64,000 nt of DNA from Thermohalobaculum sp039033215. Lineage in GTDB: Bacteria > Pseudomonadota > Alphaproteobacteria > Rhodobacterales > Rhodobacteraceae. Positions 7,951 through 17,205 of this stretch are shown here, piece by piece. The stretch covers positions 1 through 64,000 of the forward strand of contig JBCCDA010000007.1 of the NCBI GenBank assembly GCA_039033215.1. Direction: 5' to 3'. Position 1 is the stretch's first letter, and every line of letters starts with the position of its first letter. Under the pieces are notes generated by a model. It was not told the origin of the DNA, did not search any database, and was given only the letters and a program-made list of their open reading frames with translations. The translations under genes and the position numbers were made by a program.

Positions 7951-8825
7951 GCGTTGATCTGCCGCTCTGGCGGTCCATGCTGTTCGTCCCGGCGACGGCA
8001 GAGCGGTTGTGGGCCAAGGCGCGTACCCGGGGCGCGGACGCGATCATCGTGGATCTGGAGGACGCGGTCGCGGCGTCCGAGAAGGCGCGGGCACGGGAGA
8101 TGCTGTCTGACGTGATCCCTGTCGTCGGGCAGGCCGGTGCGGACGTCATCGTGCGGATCAACCGGCCCATGCGCATGGCGGTCGCGGACCTCGAGGCAGC
8201 CGTGATCCCCGGCGTCGCCGCGATCATGATCCCCAAGGCCGAGAGCGCGAGCCACATCCGTCTGCTGACCGAAGCGATCGCCGAGCTGGAGGCCGAGCGG
8301 GGGGTGCCACAGCTCCGCCTCATTGCGTTGATCGAGACGGTGGAGGGGTTTGGCAATGCCGACGAGATCGCCGCGCATCCCCGGATGGCCGGGATCACGT
8401 TGGGGGGCGAGGACTTCGCGGCCGCTGTCGGCATGCCCGCGGTCGAAGCGGCGCTGATCCGCCCCTACCTGCGCGAGATCGTGCTGGCAGCGCGCGGTGG
8501 CGGCTGCCTGGCACTTGGCTATGCGGGGTCGATCGCGAACTTCACGGATCTCGACGCCTATGCACAGGACATTGCCGCGGCGCGGGCCATGGGGTTCGAC
8601 GGCGGCTCGTGCATCCACCCCGCCCAGGTGCCGGTTCTCAACGCGGGCTTCGCGCCCGGCGCCGAGGAAATCGCCCACGCCGGGCGGGTGGTCGAAGCCT
8701 ATGACAAGGCGCTGGCCGAGGGCCGGGGCGCCATCGAGCTGGACGGCAAGATGATCGACGTGCCCGTCGCCGACCGCGCCCGCGCCACCCTGGCGCGCCG
8801 GGACCGGATTGCCGCGAAGGGCTGA
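7947..8825 (+). CDS. HpcH/HpaI aldolase / CitE-like CoA-ester lyase
   Basis: A 292-residue TIM-barrel lyase of the CitE/malyl-CoA lyase group. RSMLFVPATAERLWAKA is the typical CitE-type N terminus; DAIIVDLEDAV, IVRINR, LIALIETVEGFGNADEI and LGGEDFAAAVG carry the Mg-binding Glu and Asp and the substrate Arg. DGGSCIHPAQVPVLN is the conserved C-terminal segment. Such enzymes cleave 3-hydroxyacyl-CoA esters such as citramalyl-CoA or malyl-CoA. Overlap with the preceding CoA-transferase gene supports a two-step pathway. It is convergent with the amidase gene. Confidence 0.92.
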   Translation: MSVDLPLWRSMLFVPATAERLWAKARTRGADAIIVDLEDAVAASEKARAREMLSDVIPVVGQAGADVIVRINRPMRMAVADLEAAVIPGVAAIMIPKAESASHIRLLTEAIAELEAERGVPQLRLIALIETVEGFGNADEIAAHPRMAGITLGGEDFAAAVGMPAVEAALIRPYLREIVLAARGGGCLALGYAGSIANFTDLDAYAQDIAAARAMGFDGGSCIHPAQVPVLNAGFAPGAEEIAHAGRVVEAYDKALAEGRGAIELDGKMIDVPVADRARATLARRDRIAAKG

Positions 8826-8826
8826 G

Positions 8827-8846
8827 GCCGCCCCGTTCGGGGAGGC
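8827..8846. terminator. Hairpin between convergent aldolase and amidase genes
   Basis: GCC-G-CCCC, loop GTTC, GGGG-A-GGC forms an imperfect GC-rich stem in the 36-bp gap. There is no strong T-run on either strand. It may serve both genes. Confidence 0.5.
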
Positions 8847-8861
8847 TGCCCGGATGGCTGC

Positions 8862-10211
8862 CTAGATTGCCGGCGGCGTGGGCATCGGGCCGCGCGCCCG
8901 CTCGAACGCGCGCCCGATCCGCAAGGCCAGCGGGTCGTCGAACCGGCGCACGACGATCTGCAGCGATGTCGGCAGACCCTTCGCGGTCAGCCCGATCGGC
9001 AGAGAAAGCGCCGAGAGCTCCAGATAGTTCGAGACGCGGGTATAGAGCGACATCTCGTAGTTGTTCTCGTCGGCCTCGGTGAGCGGAATGGCGGTGATCG
9101 GCGCGGTCGGCAGAATGATCGCATCCAGGCGGTCCATCTTCGCCAGAAACGCCGCGATGTCCGCCTGCCGCGCACGCTGCGCCCGCACACGCTCCTTGGC
9201 GCTGAGGTCGCGGCCCACGACCATGCGCATCCGGGTCGTGTCGTTCAGGGGGGCCGCGTTCGAATCCGCCAGATCGGCATGGAAGGCATAGGCATCCGAG
9301 GCGATGATCGCGGTGGCGTTTGCCTGGTATTCGGCGAAGCTCTTGGGAAAGTCGAACGTCTCGACAGTTGCACCGGCTGCCGTCAGCAGTCCGACCGCCG
9401 TCTCGAAGGCTTCTTTGACCTCGGGCCGGCACTCCTCCAGCGCGTCGTTGCTGAGCCGCCCGAGGCGCAGGCCCGAAACCCCGTGTTCAAGCCCGGCAAG
9501 CGGGTCGGACCTCGAGACCCCCAGCGTGGTGGGATCGGCCCGGTCCTCGCCCTGCATCACGGCCAGCATCTCGGCGGCACGGGTCACCGTGTCGGTCAGT
9601 GGCCCGACGGTGTCGAACGTGTCCGACAAGGGCACGACGCCTGCGCGGCTGACCAGCCCGATGGAGGTCTTGAGCCCCACGCAGCCGCAGAACGCAGCCG
9701 GGATGCGGACCGATCCGCCGGTGTCGCTGCCCAGCCCCGCGGGCACGAAACCGCCGCCCACGGCGACGCCGGTGCCGTTGGAAGACCCGCCCGGGGTGTG
9801 CGGCTCGTCCGGTTTCCAGGGGTTGCGCGGGGTGCCTTGCGAGGCATTGGTGCCCCAGCCACCAAACGCGAACTCGACCGTGTGGCTCTTGCCGACGGTG
9901 ACGGCGCCCGCGGCGCGGAGTTTGGCCACGACCGTGGCGTCGGCCTTCGCGGGCGGCTGATCGGGGCGTGTCGCCGAACCTGCCTTGGTCGGCATGCCCG
10001 CCACGTCGATGATGTCTTTGACGACGATCGGCAGGCCATGCAGCGGGCCCAGATCGACCCCTGCCGCACTGAGCGCATCGCAATGACGCCCCTCGGCCTC
10101 GACCACGTCGCCGGGGAACGCGGCGCAGATGTGCAGTTTCTCCTGCGCCGACTTCAGCCGGTCCCGCGCCTCGAGCACGGTCGCGAGGTTTTTCGTATTG
10201 GTGTCGAGCAT
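8862..10211 (-). CDS. Amidase (amidase-signature family)
   Basis: An amidase-signature hydrolase (449 residues) that converts an amide to acid plus ammonia. The Ser-cis-Ser-Lys triad is visible as K65 (PIVVKDIIDV), S143 (PGGSSNG) and S167 (GSDTGGSVR). The spacing S143-S167 is 24 residues, as in the family. It sits 11 bases after the asparaginase-family gene and ends the leftward transporter operon, so its substrate is probably imported by that system or released by the asparaginase. It does not appear with gatB or gatC, so it is not the tRNA amidotransferase A subunit. Confidence 0.92.
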   Translation of the reverse strand: MLDTNTKNLATVLEARDRLKSAQEKLHICAAFPGDVVEAEGRHCDALSAAGVDLGPLHGLPIVVKDIIDVAGMPTKAGSATRPDQPPAKADATVVAKLRAAGAVTVGKSHTVEFAFGGWGTNASQGTPRNPWKPDEPHTPGGSSNGTGVAVGGGFVPAGLGSDTGGSVRIPAAFCGCVGLKTSIGLVSRAGVVPLSDTFDTVGPLTDTVTRAAEMLAVMQGEDRADPTTLGVSRSDPLAGLEHGVSGLRLGRLSNDALEECRPEVKEAFETAVGLLTAAGATVETFDFPKSFAEYQANATAIIASDAYAFHADLADSNAAPLNDTTRMRMVVGRDLSAKERVRAQRARQADIAAFLAKMDRLDAIILPTAPITAIPLTEADENNYEMSLYTRVSNYLELSALSLPIGLTAKGLPTSLQIVVRRFDDPLALRIGRAFERARGPMPTPPAI

Positions 10212-10222
10212 GGAGCCTCCGG

Positions 10223-11221
10223 TCAGTAGGTCGCGAAGATGCGGGTGATCTCGGCGGGATCGTCGGTGACGCTCAGCGCCATCGAGAGCAGGATCCGCGC
10301 CTTCTGCGGGTTCAGATTGTCAGCCGCCAGGATCCCGGCCTCGGAGATGCGCGACAGCTGGGCGACACGGCCGCTGCCCGCCCGGGTGGACTGGACGACG
10401 GCGACACCTGCGGCGGCGGCCTCGGCCAGGGCGTCGAACTCGGCGGGTGGGGTCATCCCGGGCGCGAACCCCGCAGAGACGATGCCCTTGGCACCCGCGG
10501 CCACGAACGCGCGCACGGCGGTCCCGTCGGCACCTGCATAGGAATAGGAGACATCGACCCGGGGCAGGGTATCCAGCCCCCGGATGTCGAACTCGGTGTC
10601 CGGGGCGTGGCGCCGGACGGGGTGGCGATAGATCGCGACGCTGTCGGCGTCGGCGTGTCCCAGGATCCCGAAATCTGGCGTGCGGAAGGTCTGGAGCCGC
10701 CAGGTCGAGGTCTTGGTGACCTCGCGCGCGGCCTGGATCTCCTCGTTCACGCACACCAGAACGCCGAGCCCCCGCGCGGCAGGTGAGGCCGCGACCCGCA
10801 GGGCGGCGACCATGTTCGCAGGCGCGTCGGTGGCCAACCCACTGGCCGGGCGCTGGGCGCCTGTGATCACGACGGTCTTGTCGGTCTTGACCGTGAGGTT
10901 CAGCGCGTAGGCCGTCTCCTCCATCGACGCCGTCCCGTGCAGGATGATCACGCCCGTCACATCAGGGTCCGCCGTCACGCGGTCGATCTCGTGGACCAGC
11001 TGCTGCCATTCCGCGAAGGCGATCTTGGTGCTCGGGACCGGCGGGAAGGCGACCGGCACGATCTCGGCAATCTCGCGCACCTCGGGGAACCGCGCGAGCA
11101 TGCCGTCGCTGTCCAGCATCTGGCCGAGCGACACGTAGTCCTGCACGTCGAAGGCATCCCGGCCCAGCGACGAGATCGTCCCGCCGGTTCCGATCAGGGC
11201 GACACGCGGCAAGGCGTTCAT
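10223..11221 (-). CDS. Asparaginase-family amidohydrolase with an altered substrate site
   Basis: A 332-residue enzyme of the bacterial L-asparaginase/glutaminase family. IGTGGTIS carries the catalytic Thr, and NEEIQAAREVTKTST carries the conserved Lys. In the second motif the family consensus HGTDTMEET reads HGTASMEET here: the Asp that holds the substrate alpha-amino group is Ala. No signal peptide is visible, so the enzyme is cytosolic. ATG 11221 overlaps the TGA of the upstream ABC ATPase gene. The substitution suggests a substrate other than free asparagine; this is inference. Confidence 0.88.
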   Translation of the reverse strand: MNALPRVALIGTGGTISSLGRDAFDVQDYVSLGQMLDSDGMLARFPEVREIAEIVPVAFPPVPSTKIAFAEWQQLVHEIDRVTADPDVTGVIILHGTASMEETAYALNLTVKTDKTVVITGAQRPASGLATDAPANMVAALRVAASPAARGLGVLVCVNEEIQAAREVTKTSTWRLQTFRTPDFGILGHADADSVAIYRHPVRRHAPDTEFDIRGLDTLPRVDVSYSYAGADGTAVRAFVAAGAKGIVSAGFAPGMTPPAEFDALAEAAAAGVAVVQSTRAGSGRVAQLSRISEAGILAADNLNPQKARILLSMALSVTDDPAEITRIFATY

Positions 11222-12195
11222 TCGGCGGCCATCGCTTGGGTCATGATGCAGGCAGCCTCGTGGCTGGCCGAGACGGGCACGATGGGCGGGCGCGCGGCCC
11301 GGCAGGCGTCGGTCGCCAGCTCGCAGCGGGGCGAGAAGGCGCAGCCCGGCGGCAAGCGGGTCAGATCGGGCGGCGAGCCGTCGATCGCCTGGAGCCGCTT
11401 GCCCCGCATCGCGCCCTTTACGGTCGAGTTCATCAGACCGCGGGTGTAGGGGTGCGCGGGCGCGCCGAAGACGTCGCGCACGGTACCGGTCTCGACGAAC
11501 CGGCCAGCGTACATCACGGCGATCCGGTCGGCGATCTCGACCGCGACGCCGATGTCGTGAGTGACGAAGACGACGGCCATGCCGAGCTCGCGCTGCAACT
11601 GGCGCAGCAGCAGCAGGATCTGGATCTGAACGGTGGCGTCGAGCGCGGTCGTCGGCTCATCGGCCAGCAGCAGGCTGGGCCGGCACGAGAGCGCCAGCGC
11701 GATCATCGCCCGCTGGCGCATGCCGCCCGAGAGCTCGAACGGATAGTTCGAGAGGCGCCGCTTGGCCGAGGGGATCTGCACGAGCTCCAGAAGCTCCAGC
11801 GCGCGTGCCCGCGCCTCACGATCCGAGATCCCTTCGTGACGGCGGATCGTCTCGACGATCTGGTCGCCCACGGTGAAGACGGGATCAAAGGCCGTCATCG
11901 GCTCCTGGAAGATCATCGAGACGACGGGCCCGCGCAGGTCCGTCATCTTGCGCTCGTCGAGCGCCACGATGTCATGACCGTCGAGCATGATGTTGCCCGA
12001 AATTTCGGTCTTCTTGGCCGGCAGCAGGCGCATCAGTGCGCGCATCGTCACCGATTTGCCGGACCCGGACTCGCCCAGGATGCAAAGCACCTCGCCCTTG
12101 TCCAACGTGAAGTCGACCCCATTGACCGCGCGCACAGGCCCGGTCTCGCTGCTGAAGGCAACCGTCAGGTCGCTGACCTCGACCAGCCGGCTCAT
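11218..12195 (-). CDS. Dipeptide/oligopeptide-type ABC transporter ATP-binding protein (DppD-like)
   Basis: One of two ATPases powering the peptide-type importer (325 residues). Walker A is GESGSGKS, the signature is ELSGGMRQRAMIALAL, Walker B is LLLADEPTTALD, and the switch His is in VTHDIG. A C-terminal oligopeptide-transporter extension includes PPGCAFSPRCELATDAC, whose Cys residues match the Fe-S/zinc-like motif of DppD/OppD. It starts within the stop of the DppF-like gene and its own stop overlaps the asparaginase start, showing tight coupling. Confidence 0.93.
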   Translation of the reverse strand: MSRLVEVSDLTVAFSSETGPVRAVNGVDFTLDKGEVLCILGESGSGKSVTMRALMRLLPAKKTEISGNIMLDGHDIVALDERKMTDLRGPVVSMIFQEPMTAFDPVFTVGDQIVETIRRHEGISDREARARALELLELVQIPSAKRRLSNYPFELSGGMRQRAMIALALSCRPSLLLADEPTTALDATVQIQILLLLRQLQRELGMAVVFVTHDIGVAVEIADRIAVMYAGRFVETGTVRDVFGAPAHPYTRGLMNSTVKGAMRGKRLQAIDGSPPDLTRLPPGCAFSPRCELATDACRAARPPIVPVSASHEAACIMTQAMAAE

Positions 12196-13208
12196 GCGGC
12201 CTCCGCGGGGGCGGCGCTGTGACCCGATTGCGGCTCGGCCATGTGGCAGGCGGTGAAGTGGCCACCGCCCGAGGACAGGCGCCGCAGCGTGGGCGATTTG
12301 AGGGCACAGATCTCCTCGGCATGCGGGCAGCGGGTGTGGAAGCGGCAGCCCGAGGGCGGGTTGATCGGGTTCGGCGGATCGCCCGTGATCGGCGGTGCAG
12401 TCGCCCGGCGATCGGGGTCCATGGACGGCATCGCTGACAGAAGCGCTTGCGTGTAGGGGTGTGCGGGCCGGGCATAGATGTCATCGACGGGCCCGATCTC
12501 GACGACCTCGCCCAGATACATCACCAGCACACGGTCCGAGATGTAGTGCACGACGTGCAGGTCATGGCTGATGAAGACATAGGTGAGGCCAAACTCCTTC
12601 TTCAGGTCGCTCAGCAGATTGAGTACCTGCGCCTCCACGGACTTGTCGAGCGCCGAGACCGCCTCGTCCAGGATCACGACCTCCGGCTCCAGCGCCAGCG
12701 CGCGGGCGATGTTGATGCGCTGGCGCTGGCCGCCCGACAGCTCGTGGGGATAGCGGCGGATGAAGAGGTTGGGATCGAGCCCGACCTTGCCCAGCAGATC
12801 GCGGGCACGGTCCTTCGCCTCGGTCGCGGAGATCCCGTGCACCTTTGGCGCGAAGGCGATCGTGTCCTCGATCGTGAGGCGGGGGTTCAACGAGGCATAG
12901 CTGTCCTGGAAGACCATCTGCATGCGCCGGCGCATGTCGCGCAGCGCCATGCCGCCCGGACCGATCATCTCGCCGCCCAGCGCCATGCTGCCGCTGTCGG
13001 GCTCGATCAGCCGCATCAGGAGCTTCGCGGTGGTGGACTTGCCGCAGCCGGATTCGCCTACGATCCCCAGCGTCTCGCCCGGCTGGACATCGAAGCTGAC
13101 GCCGTCCACGGCCTGGACTTGCGCTACCTCGCGATTGAGGATGCCACCGCGCACGGGGAAGTACTTCTTCAGCTCGGTGACCGTCAGGATGGGTTTGTCG
13201 TTGCTCAT
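12192..13208 (-). CDS. Dipeptide/oligopeptide-type ABC transporter ATP-binding protein (DppF-like)
   Basis: The second ATPase of the importer (338 residues). Walker A is GESGCGKST, the signature is ELSGGQRQRINIARAL, Walker B is VVILDEAVSALD, and the switch His is in ISHDLHVV. The C-terminal OppF-type region includes PSGCRFHTRCPHAEEIC. QMVFQDSYASLNPRLT is the usual Q-loop segment of this subfamily. It lies 9 bases after the DppC-like permease and overlaps the DppD-like gene by 4. Confidence 0.93.
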   Translation of the reverse strand: MSNDKPILTVTELKKYFPVRGGILNREVAQVQAVDGVSFDVQPGETLGIVGESGCGKSTTAKLLMRLIEPDSGSMALGGEMIGPGGMALRDMRRRMQMVFQDSYASLNPRLTIEDTIAFAPKVHGISATEAKDRARDLLGKVGLDPNLFIRRYPHELSGGQRQRINIARALALEPEVVILDEAVSALDKSVEAQVLNLLSDLKKEFGLTYVFISHDLHVVHYISDRVLVMYLGEVVEIGPVDDIYARPAHPYTQALLSAMPSMDPDRRATAPPITGDPPNPINPPSGCRFHTRCPHAEEICALKSPTLRRLSSGGGHFTACHMAEPQSGHSAAPAEAA

Positions 13209-13217
13209 GTCAGGCCC

Positions 13218-14111
13218 TCACATCCGGATGTCCATGGCCGAGCGCAGCCCGTCGCTGACCAGGTTGAAGCTGAGCGACGTGATGAAGATCGCGACCCCCG
13301 GCAGGGCGGCGAGCACGGGGTCGACATAGATCGCCTGGCGCAGGGTGTTGAGCATCAGACCCCACTCGGGCTCGGGCGGGCGGACGCCGAGACCGAGGAA
13401 CGACAGCCCCGAGGCGAGGATGATCGAGACCGAGATCAGCGAGGTCGCATAGATGAAGATGGCCCCCAGGACGTTCGCCAGCACATGCACCCGGATGATC
13501 GTGAGCGCATTGGCGCCCGAGGCCCGGGCGGCTTCGACATAGTCGAGGCCCCTGACCTGGGTGGTCACGCTTTCGGCCACGCGGGCGAGCGGGGGGATGA
13601 AGACCAGCGTCAGCGAGAGCACCGCATTGCCGATGCCTGCCCCCAGGGCGCCGGAGATCGCGATTGCCAGCAGGACCGAGGGGAAGGCGTAGAAGATGTC
13701 CATGGTGCGCATGATCACCATGTTCACGTGGCCGCCGATGAAACCCGCGGCAATGCCCAGAGTGCCCCCGATGGCCAGCGCATAGAGCACCGGCATCACG
13801 CCCATGAACAGCGACAGCCGCGCGCCGTAGATCAGGCGGCTGAGCATATCGCGGCCGGTCTCGTCCGTGCCCAGCAGGTGTCCTTCGGTCCCGATCGGCT
13901 TGAGGCGCATGATCATCGAGGCGTCGTAGGGATCCACCGGGGCGACCCAGGGCGCCATCAGTGCCATCAATACGATCATGGTGACGACCGCGGCGAAGAC
14001 CAGCGTCACGCGATCGCGCATCAGGCGCTGGCCGACGGTCGCCCAATAGCCCCGAGACTGCACCGCCACCTGGGCGACGTCGATATCGGGTGCAGTGATA
14101 CTCAAGTTCAT
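13218..14111 (-). CDS. Dipeptide/oligopeptide-type ABC transporter permease (DppC-like)
   Basis: An inner-membrane permease of 297 residues with about six membrane segments and an N-terminal cytoplasmic arm. The extracytoplasmic stretch HLLGTDETGRDMLSRLIYGAR is diagnostic of DppC/OppC, and the EAARASGANALTIIRVHVL loop contacts the ATPases. ATG 14111 follows AAGGAG by 7 bases; an in-frame start at 14180 would overlap the DppB-like gene and adds a non-homologous leader. Confidence 0.92.
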   Translation of the reverse strand: MNLSITAPDIDVAQVAVQSRGYWATVGQRLMRDRVTLVFAAVVTMIVLMALMAPWVAPVDPYDASMIMRLKPIGTEGHLLGTDETGRDMLSRLIYGARLSLFMGVMPVLYALAIGGTLGIAAGFIGGHVNMVIMRTMDIFYAFPSVLLAIAISGALGAGIGNAVLSLTLVFIPPLARVAESVTTQVRGLDYVEAARASGANALTIIRVHVLANVLGAIFIYATSLISVSIILASGLSFLGLGVRPPEPEWGLMLNTLRQAIYVDPVLAALPGVAIFITSLSFNLVSDGLRSAMDIRM

Positions 14112-14130
14112 GGAGTGCTCCTTCGCCGCC

Positions 14131-15084
14131 TCAGCTCCGGCGCATGCGGGGATCGACAAACGTCTGGAGGATGTCGACAAGCAGGTTCAGGACGACGAAG
14201 AACATGGCCAGCACCAGGATCGTTCCCTGGAGGGTCGGGATGTCACGACGGAAGATCGCGTCGTTCAGCAGGTATCCCGTGCCCGGCCAGTTGAAGACCG
14301 TCTCGACCAGGATCGAGCCGCCCAGCAGATAGCCAAGCTGCAGACCCATCACCGCCAGCACGGTGGGGGCGGCGTTCTTCACGACATGCAGCATGACACG
14401 CAGGTTGCGCAGCCCCTTGGCGTGGAGCGCCTGCACGAACTCCTGGCTCAGGATCTCGGCAACGGTGGCGCGGACCGTGCGCGTGATGATCCCGCAGGGG
14501 ATGACGGACAGGGTGATCACCGGCAGGATCAGGTGCTTGATATGCTCCCAGTCCCATTCCCAGGCGCCCGAGCCCCCGGGACCCATGCCGGTCGCGGGCA
14601 GCCAGCGCAGCTCGACCGCGAAGATGATGACCAGGACGATGCCCAGCCAGTAGTGGGGTACGGAGACACCGGTCACGCCGAACCCGGTCGCGACCTTGTC
14701 GATCCAGGTGCCCTGGAAGTACCCGGCGAACCCGCCCAGAAGCGCGCCGACCATGAAGCCGAGCAGCGTCGCGAAGATCGCCAGCATCAGCGTGTTCGGC
14801 ACGGCGGCGGCCAGAGCCTCGGCGACGGGCTGGTGGTTCACGACCGAATTGCCCAGATCCCCCGTCAGCGCGCGGCCCAGCCAGCGCACGTATTGAATGG
14901 GAAGCGGCTGGTCGAAGCCGTAAGCGATTTTCAGTTTCTCGACCACCTCGGCTGGCGCATCGGCGCCCACGACCGCGTTGAGCGGGTCACCGGGGGCAAT
15001 GTGCACCAGGGCGAAGGCCAGGATCGTCACGCCGAGCGAGATCGGGATGACGTAGAGGATCCGCCTGAGGATGTAGCCGAGCAT
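14131..15084 (-). CDS. Dipeptide/oligopeptide-type ABC transporter permease (DppB-like)
   Basis: An inner-membrane permease of 317 residues. MLGYILRRILYVIPISLGV is the classical DppB N-terminal membrane helix, followed by HIAPGDP, RWLGRALTGDLGNS and the EAA-type loop QALHAKGLRNLRVMLHVVKN. AAGGAG lies 6 bases before ATG 15084. It pairs with the DppC-like subunit 19 bases downstream. Confidence 0.93.
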   Translation of the reverse strand: MLGYILRRILYVIPISLGVTILAFALVHIAPGDPLNAVVGADAPAEVVEKLKIAYGFDQPLPIQYVRWLGRALTGDLGNSVVNHQPVAEALAAAVPNTLMLAIFATLLGFMVGALLGGFAGYFQGTWIDKVATGFGVTGVSVPHYWLGIVLVIIFAVELRWLPATGMGPGGSGAWEWDWEHIKHLILPVITLSVIPCGIITRTVRATVAEILSQEFVQALHAKGLRNLRVMLHVVKNAAPTVLAVMGLQLGYLLGGSILVETVFNWPGTGYLLNDAIFRRDIPTLQGTILVLAMFFVVLNLLVDILQTFVDPRMRRS

Positions 15085-15132
15085 GGTCGTCTCCTTGAAA
15101 ACCGGGGGCGGCGCGCGGCCGCCCCCGATCGG

Positions 15133-16752
15133 TCACTCTTCGATGAAGACGGGTGAGAGGCTCTGGAACCAGTTCTGAGCTGGCACGAAGCCCTTCACCT
15201 TGGCCGACATCGCCCGGGGCGCCACGTCATGGACGACCCAGATGAACAGCGCCTCGTCGACCTCCTTGGTGTGCACCTTGGCCAGTATCGCATCGCGCTC
15301 GGCCGGGTCGAAGGTCAACTGCACCTGCTGGAGCAGCTCATCCATCTCCGGGTCCGAATAGTAGCCGAAGTTCACGCCGTTGGGTGCCGACAGGTCCGAG
15401 CGCAGGAAGCGCGTGAACGAGCTGTAGGGGTCCTGCGTCGTGTAGCTGACGTTGACACCGTGTGAGCCGTTCGCCTGCGGCGACTTGGCACCTGCCCGCC
15501 AGATGTCCAGCAGCGCCTGCCATTCGACCACATCATACTCAACTTTGATGCCGACGTCAGCGAGGTTCTGTTGGATGTACTCGTTCATCTGAAGCGGCAG
15601 CATCTGGCCCGACCCCGATGCCGAGATCGTCATCCGCACGGTGACAGGGTTCTCGGGGCTGTAGCCAGCTTCCGCCATCAGGGCCTTGGCGGCCTCGATA
15701 TCGGTCTTCAGCTCGAAGCTTGGCGTGCCGTACCAGGCGTTTTCCGGCACGACGTGGCCCTTGGCCTCGACCCCGTAGCCGCCCAGCAACTGAACGATGC
15801 CGGCCCGGTCGATGGCCAGGTTGGCCGCCTTGCGGATACGCACATCGTTCCAGGGCGAACCCTCGACGCGGCTCAGGTGCCAGGGCCAGACGTGTGGATA
15901 GACGTTCGAGACGACCTCGAAGCCCGAGCTCTTGATGCGCGGGATCGCGTCCGGCGCGGGCGCTTCGATCCAATCGACCTGACCCGACAGCAGGGCCGCG
16001 GTCCGGGCCGAGGGGTCGGGCAGCGGGATCAGCACGACACGGTCGAGCTTTGGCACACGGGCCGTGTCCCAGTGGTCCGCGAAGGGCACCAGCTCGGCCC
16101 GCTCACGCGCGGTCAGCACGTCCAGCATGAAGGGCCCGGTGCCCGAGGGGTTCTTGGCGAACGCCTCCCAGCTGCCGGCCTCTTCGAAGCGCGTAGGCGA
16201 CGCCATCAGGAAGTAGCAGATCTGGAACGGGAAGAAGCTGTCCGGTGTCTCGGTCTCGAACACCACCGTGTAGGCATCGAGCTTGGAGACCGACTTGAAG
16301 CCTGGCATCCGGAAGTTCACCAGCGAGGCCTGGCGTGCCGAGTATTGCGGGCTGTCTTCGTCGAAGAGCTTCTCGATGTTCCAGATCACCGCGTCCGCGT
16401 TGAACTCCGAACCATCGTGGAAGGTCACGCCCTGACGCAGCTTGAAGATCCACTTGGTCTTGTCGTCCGGGTCAACCTCCCAGCTCTCAGCCAGGCCCGG
16501 GACGAGGCCAGACGGCTTGTCCGACGTCGACAGATCCCAGTTGATGAGGGCGTCGTAGAGTTGCAGACCGACGAATCGGAAGCCTTCGAAGCCGTTGTCG
16601 GGTTGTCCCCAGGTCAGGGGGATATCGTTCGCGGTCATGCCGATGCGCAGCGTGCCTTCCGCGTTCGCGGGCGCCGTGTGCACGGTTGCCACCATGGCGA
16701 CCGCGGCCGCCAATCGAGCGGCCCATCTTCCTAGTTTGTGTGATCCAGCCAT
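15133..16752 (-). CDS. ABC transporter solute-binding protein, family 5 (peptide/nickel type)
   Basis: The periplasmic ligand-binding component (539 residues) of the downstream importer. A Sec signal peptide runs from MAGSHKLGRW to about APANA. SBP_bac_5 landmarks include GLVPGLAESWEVDPDDKTKW and FKLRQGVTFHDGSEFNADAV. ATG 16752 is chosen because GGAGG lies 5 bases upstream. It is the first gene of a seven-gene leftward operon (binding protein, two permeases, two ATPases, asparaginase-like, amidase). The family binds peptides but also amides, opines and other compounds. The downstream hydrolases favour an amide-bearing ligand. Confidence 0.93.
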   Translation of the reverse strand: MAGSHKLGRWAARLAAAVAMVATVHTAPANAEGTLRIGMTANDIPLTWGQPDNGFEGFRFVGLQLYDALINWDLSTSDKPSGLVPGLAESWEVDPDDKTKWIFKLRQGVTFHDGSEFNADAVIWNIEKLFDEDSPQYSARQASLVNFRMPGFKSVSKLDAYTVVFETETPDSFFPFQICYFLMASPTRFEEAGSWEAFAKNPSGTGPFMLDVLTARERAELVPFADHWDTARVPKLDRVVLIPLPDPSARTAALLSGQVDWIEAPAPDAIPRIKSSGFEVVSNVYPHVWPWHLSRVEGSPWNDVRIRKAANLAIDRAGIVQLLGGYGVEAKGHVVPENAWYGTPSFELKTDIEAAKALMAEAGYSPENPVTVRMTISASGSGQMLPLQMNEYIQQNLADVGIKVEYDVVEWQALLDIWRAGAKSPQANGSHGVNVSYTTQDPYSSFTRFLRSDLSAPNGVNFGYYSDPEMDELLQQVQLTFDPAERDAILAKVHTKEVDEALFIWVVHDVAPRAMSAKVKGFVPAQNWFQSLSPVFIEE

Positions 16753-17205
16753 TCTCACCTCCGAGCGCGTGATCCATTCTCGGGAACTCTCAGTGCCCCC
16801 ACGTCCACCAGAATGCCGCGATGCGTCCAACAATCCAGCTTTGATGCGCTATTTATGACCATTGCAAAACATATGCGGATTGGATGGGCATAAACTCAAT
16901 CCGATGTCACGATCATGATCAGTTTATAAGCAAGTTGTCTGATCTGACCGACTCAGGCCTGCGTGGGATATGTAACCCTGTGGTTGTACGCTGGCCGTTC
17001 GCCGGCCTTTGCGACAGTCGATCAGCCCGCTGTCGAGGGGGATTACGAGAGCGAGCTTGAGGTGCCGCCATGCCAGGGACTGGTCAGTCTACGGAAGTTT
17101 CGGTAGCTCTGAGATCGACCAGACCTAGTTCAAGGGATATGGTCTTGGACACGTAGGGACTGATGCCGATCTGAAATCGACTCGTTTTCAAGGAGAGGGA
17201 CAGTT
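16753..17205. other. 453-bp divergent intergenic region
   Basis: No gene was recognised. It separates the leftward importer operon from the rightward GSCFA gene and must carry both promoters. It is AT-richer near 16840-16940. It holds a 7-bp inverted repeat at 16876-16903, the palindrome GATCATGATC at 16911-16920, and a small hairpin GGCCG-TTCGC-CGGCC at 16993-17007. No clear consensus promoter was found by eye. Confidence 0.7.
16876..16903. promoter_or_regulatory. Inverted repeat, candidate operator of the importer operon
   Basis: CGGATTG (16876-16882) and CAATCCG (16897-16903) form a perfect 7-bp inverted repeat with a 14-base spacer, 124-151 bases upstream of the solute-binding gene start. 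Arm centres are 21 bases apart, two helical turns, which suits a dimeric repressor or activator. No regulator gene is adjacent. Confidence 0.4.

Noticed and set aside
9279..10229. Plus-strand open frame opposite the amidase gene
   Set aside because: Antisense shadow of an amidase with a complete catalytic triad.
12447..14294. Plus-strand open frame of more than 600 codons
   Set aside because: Antisense to the DppF- and DppC-like genes. Its translation is Arg/Asp/His-rich with no family resemblance.
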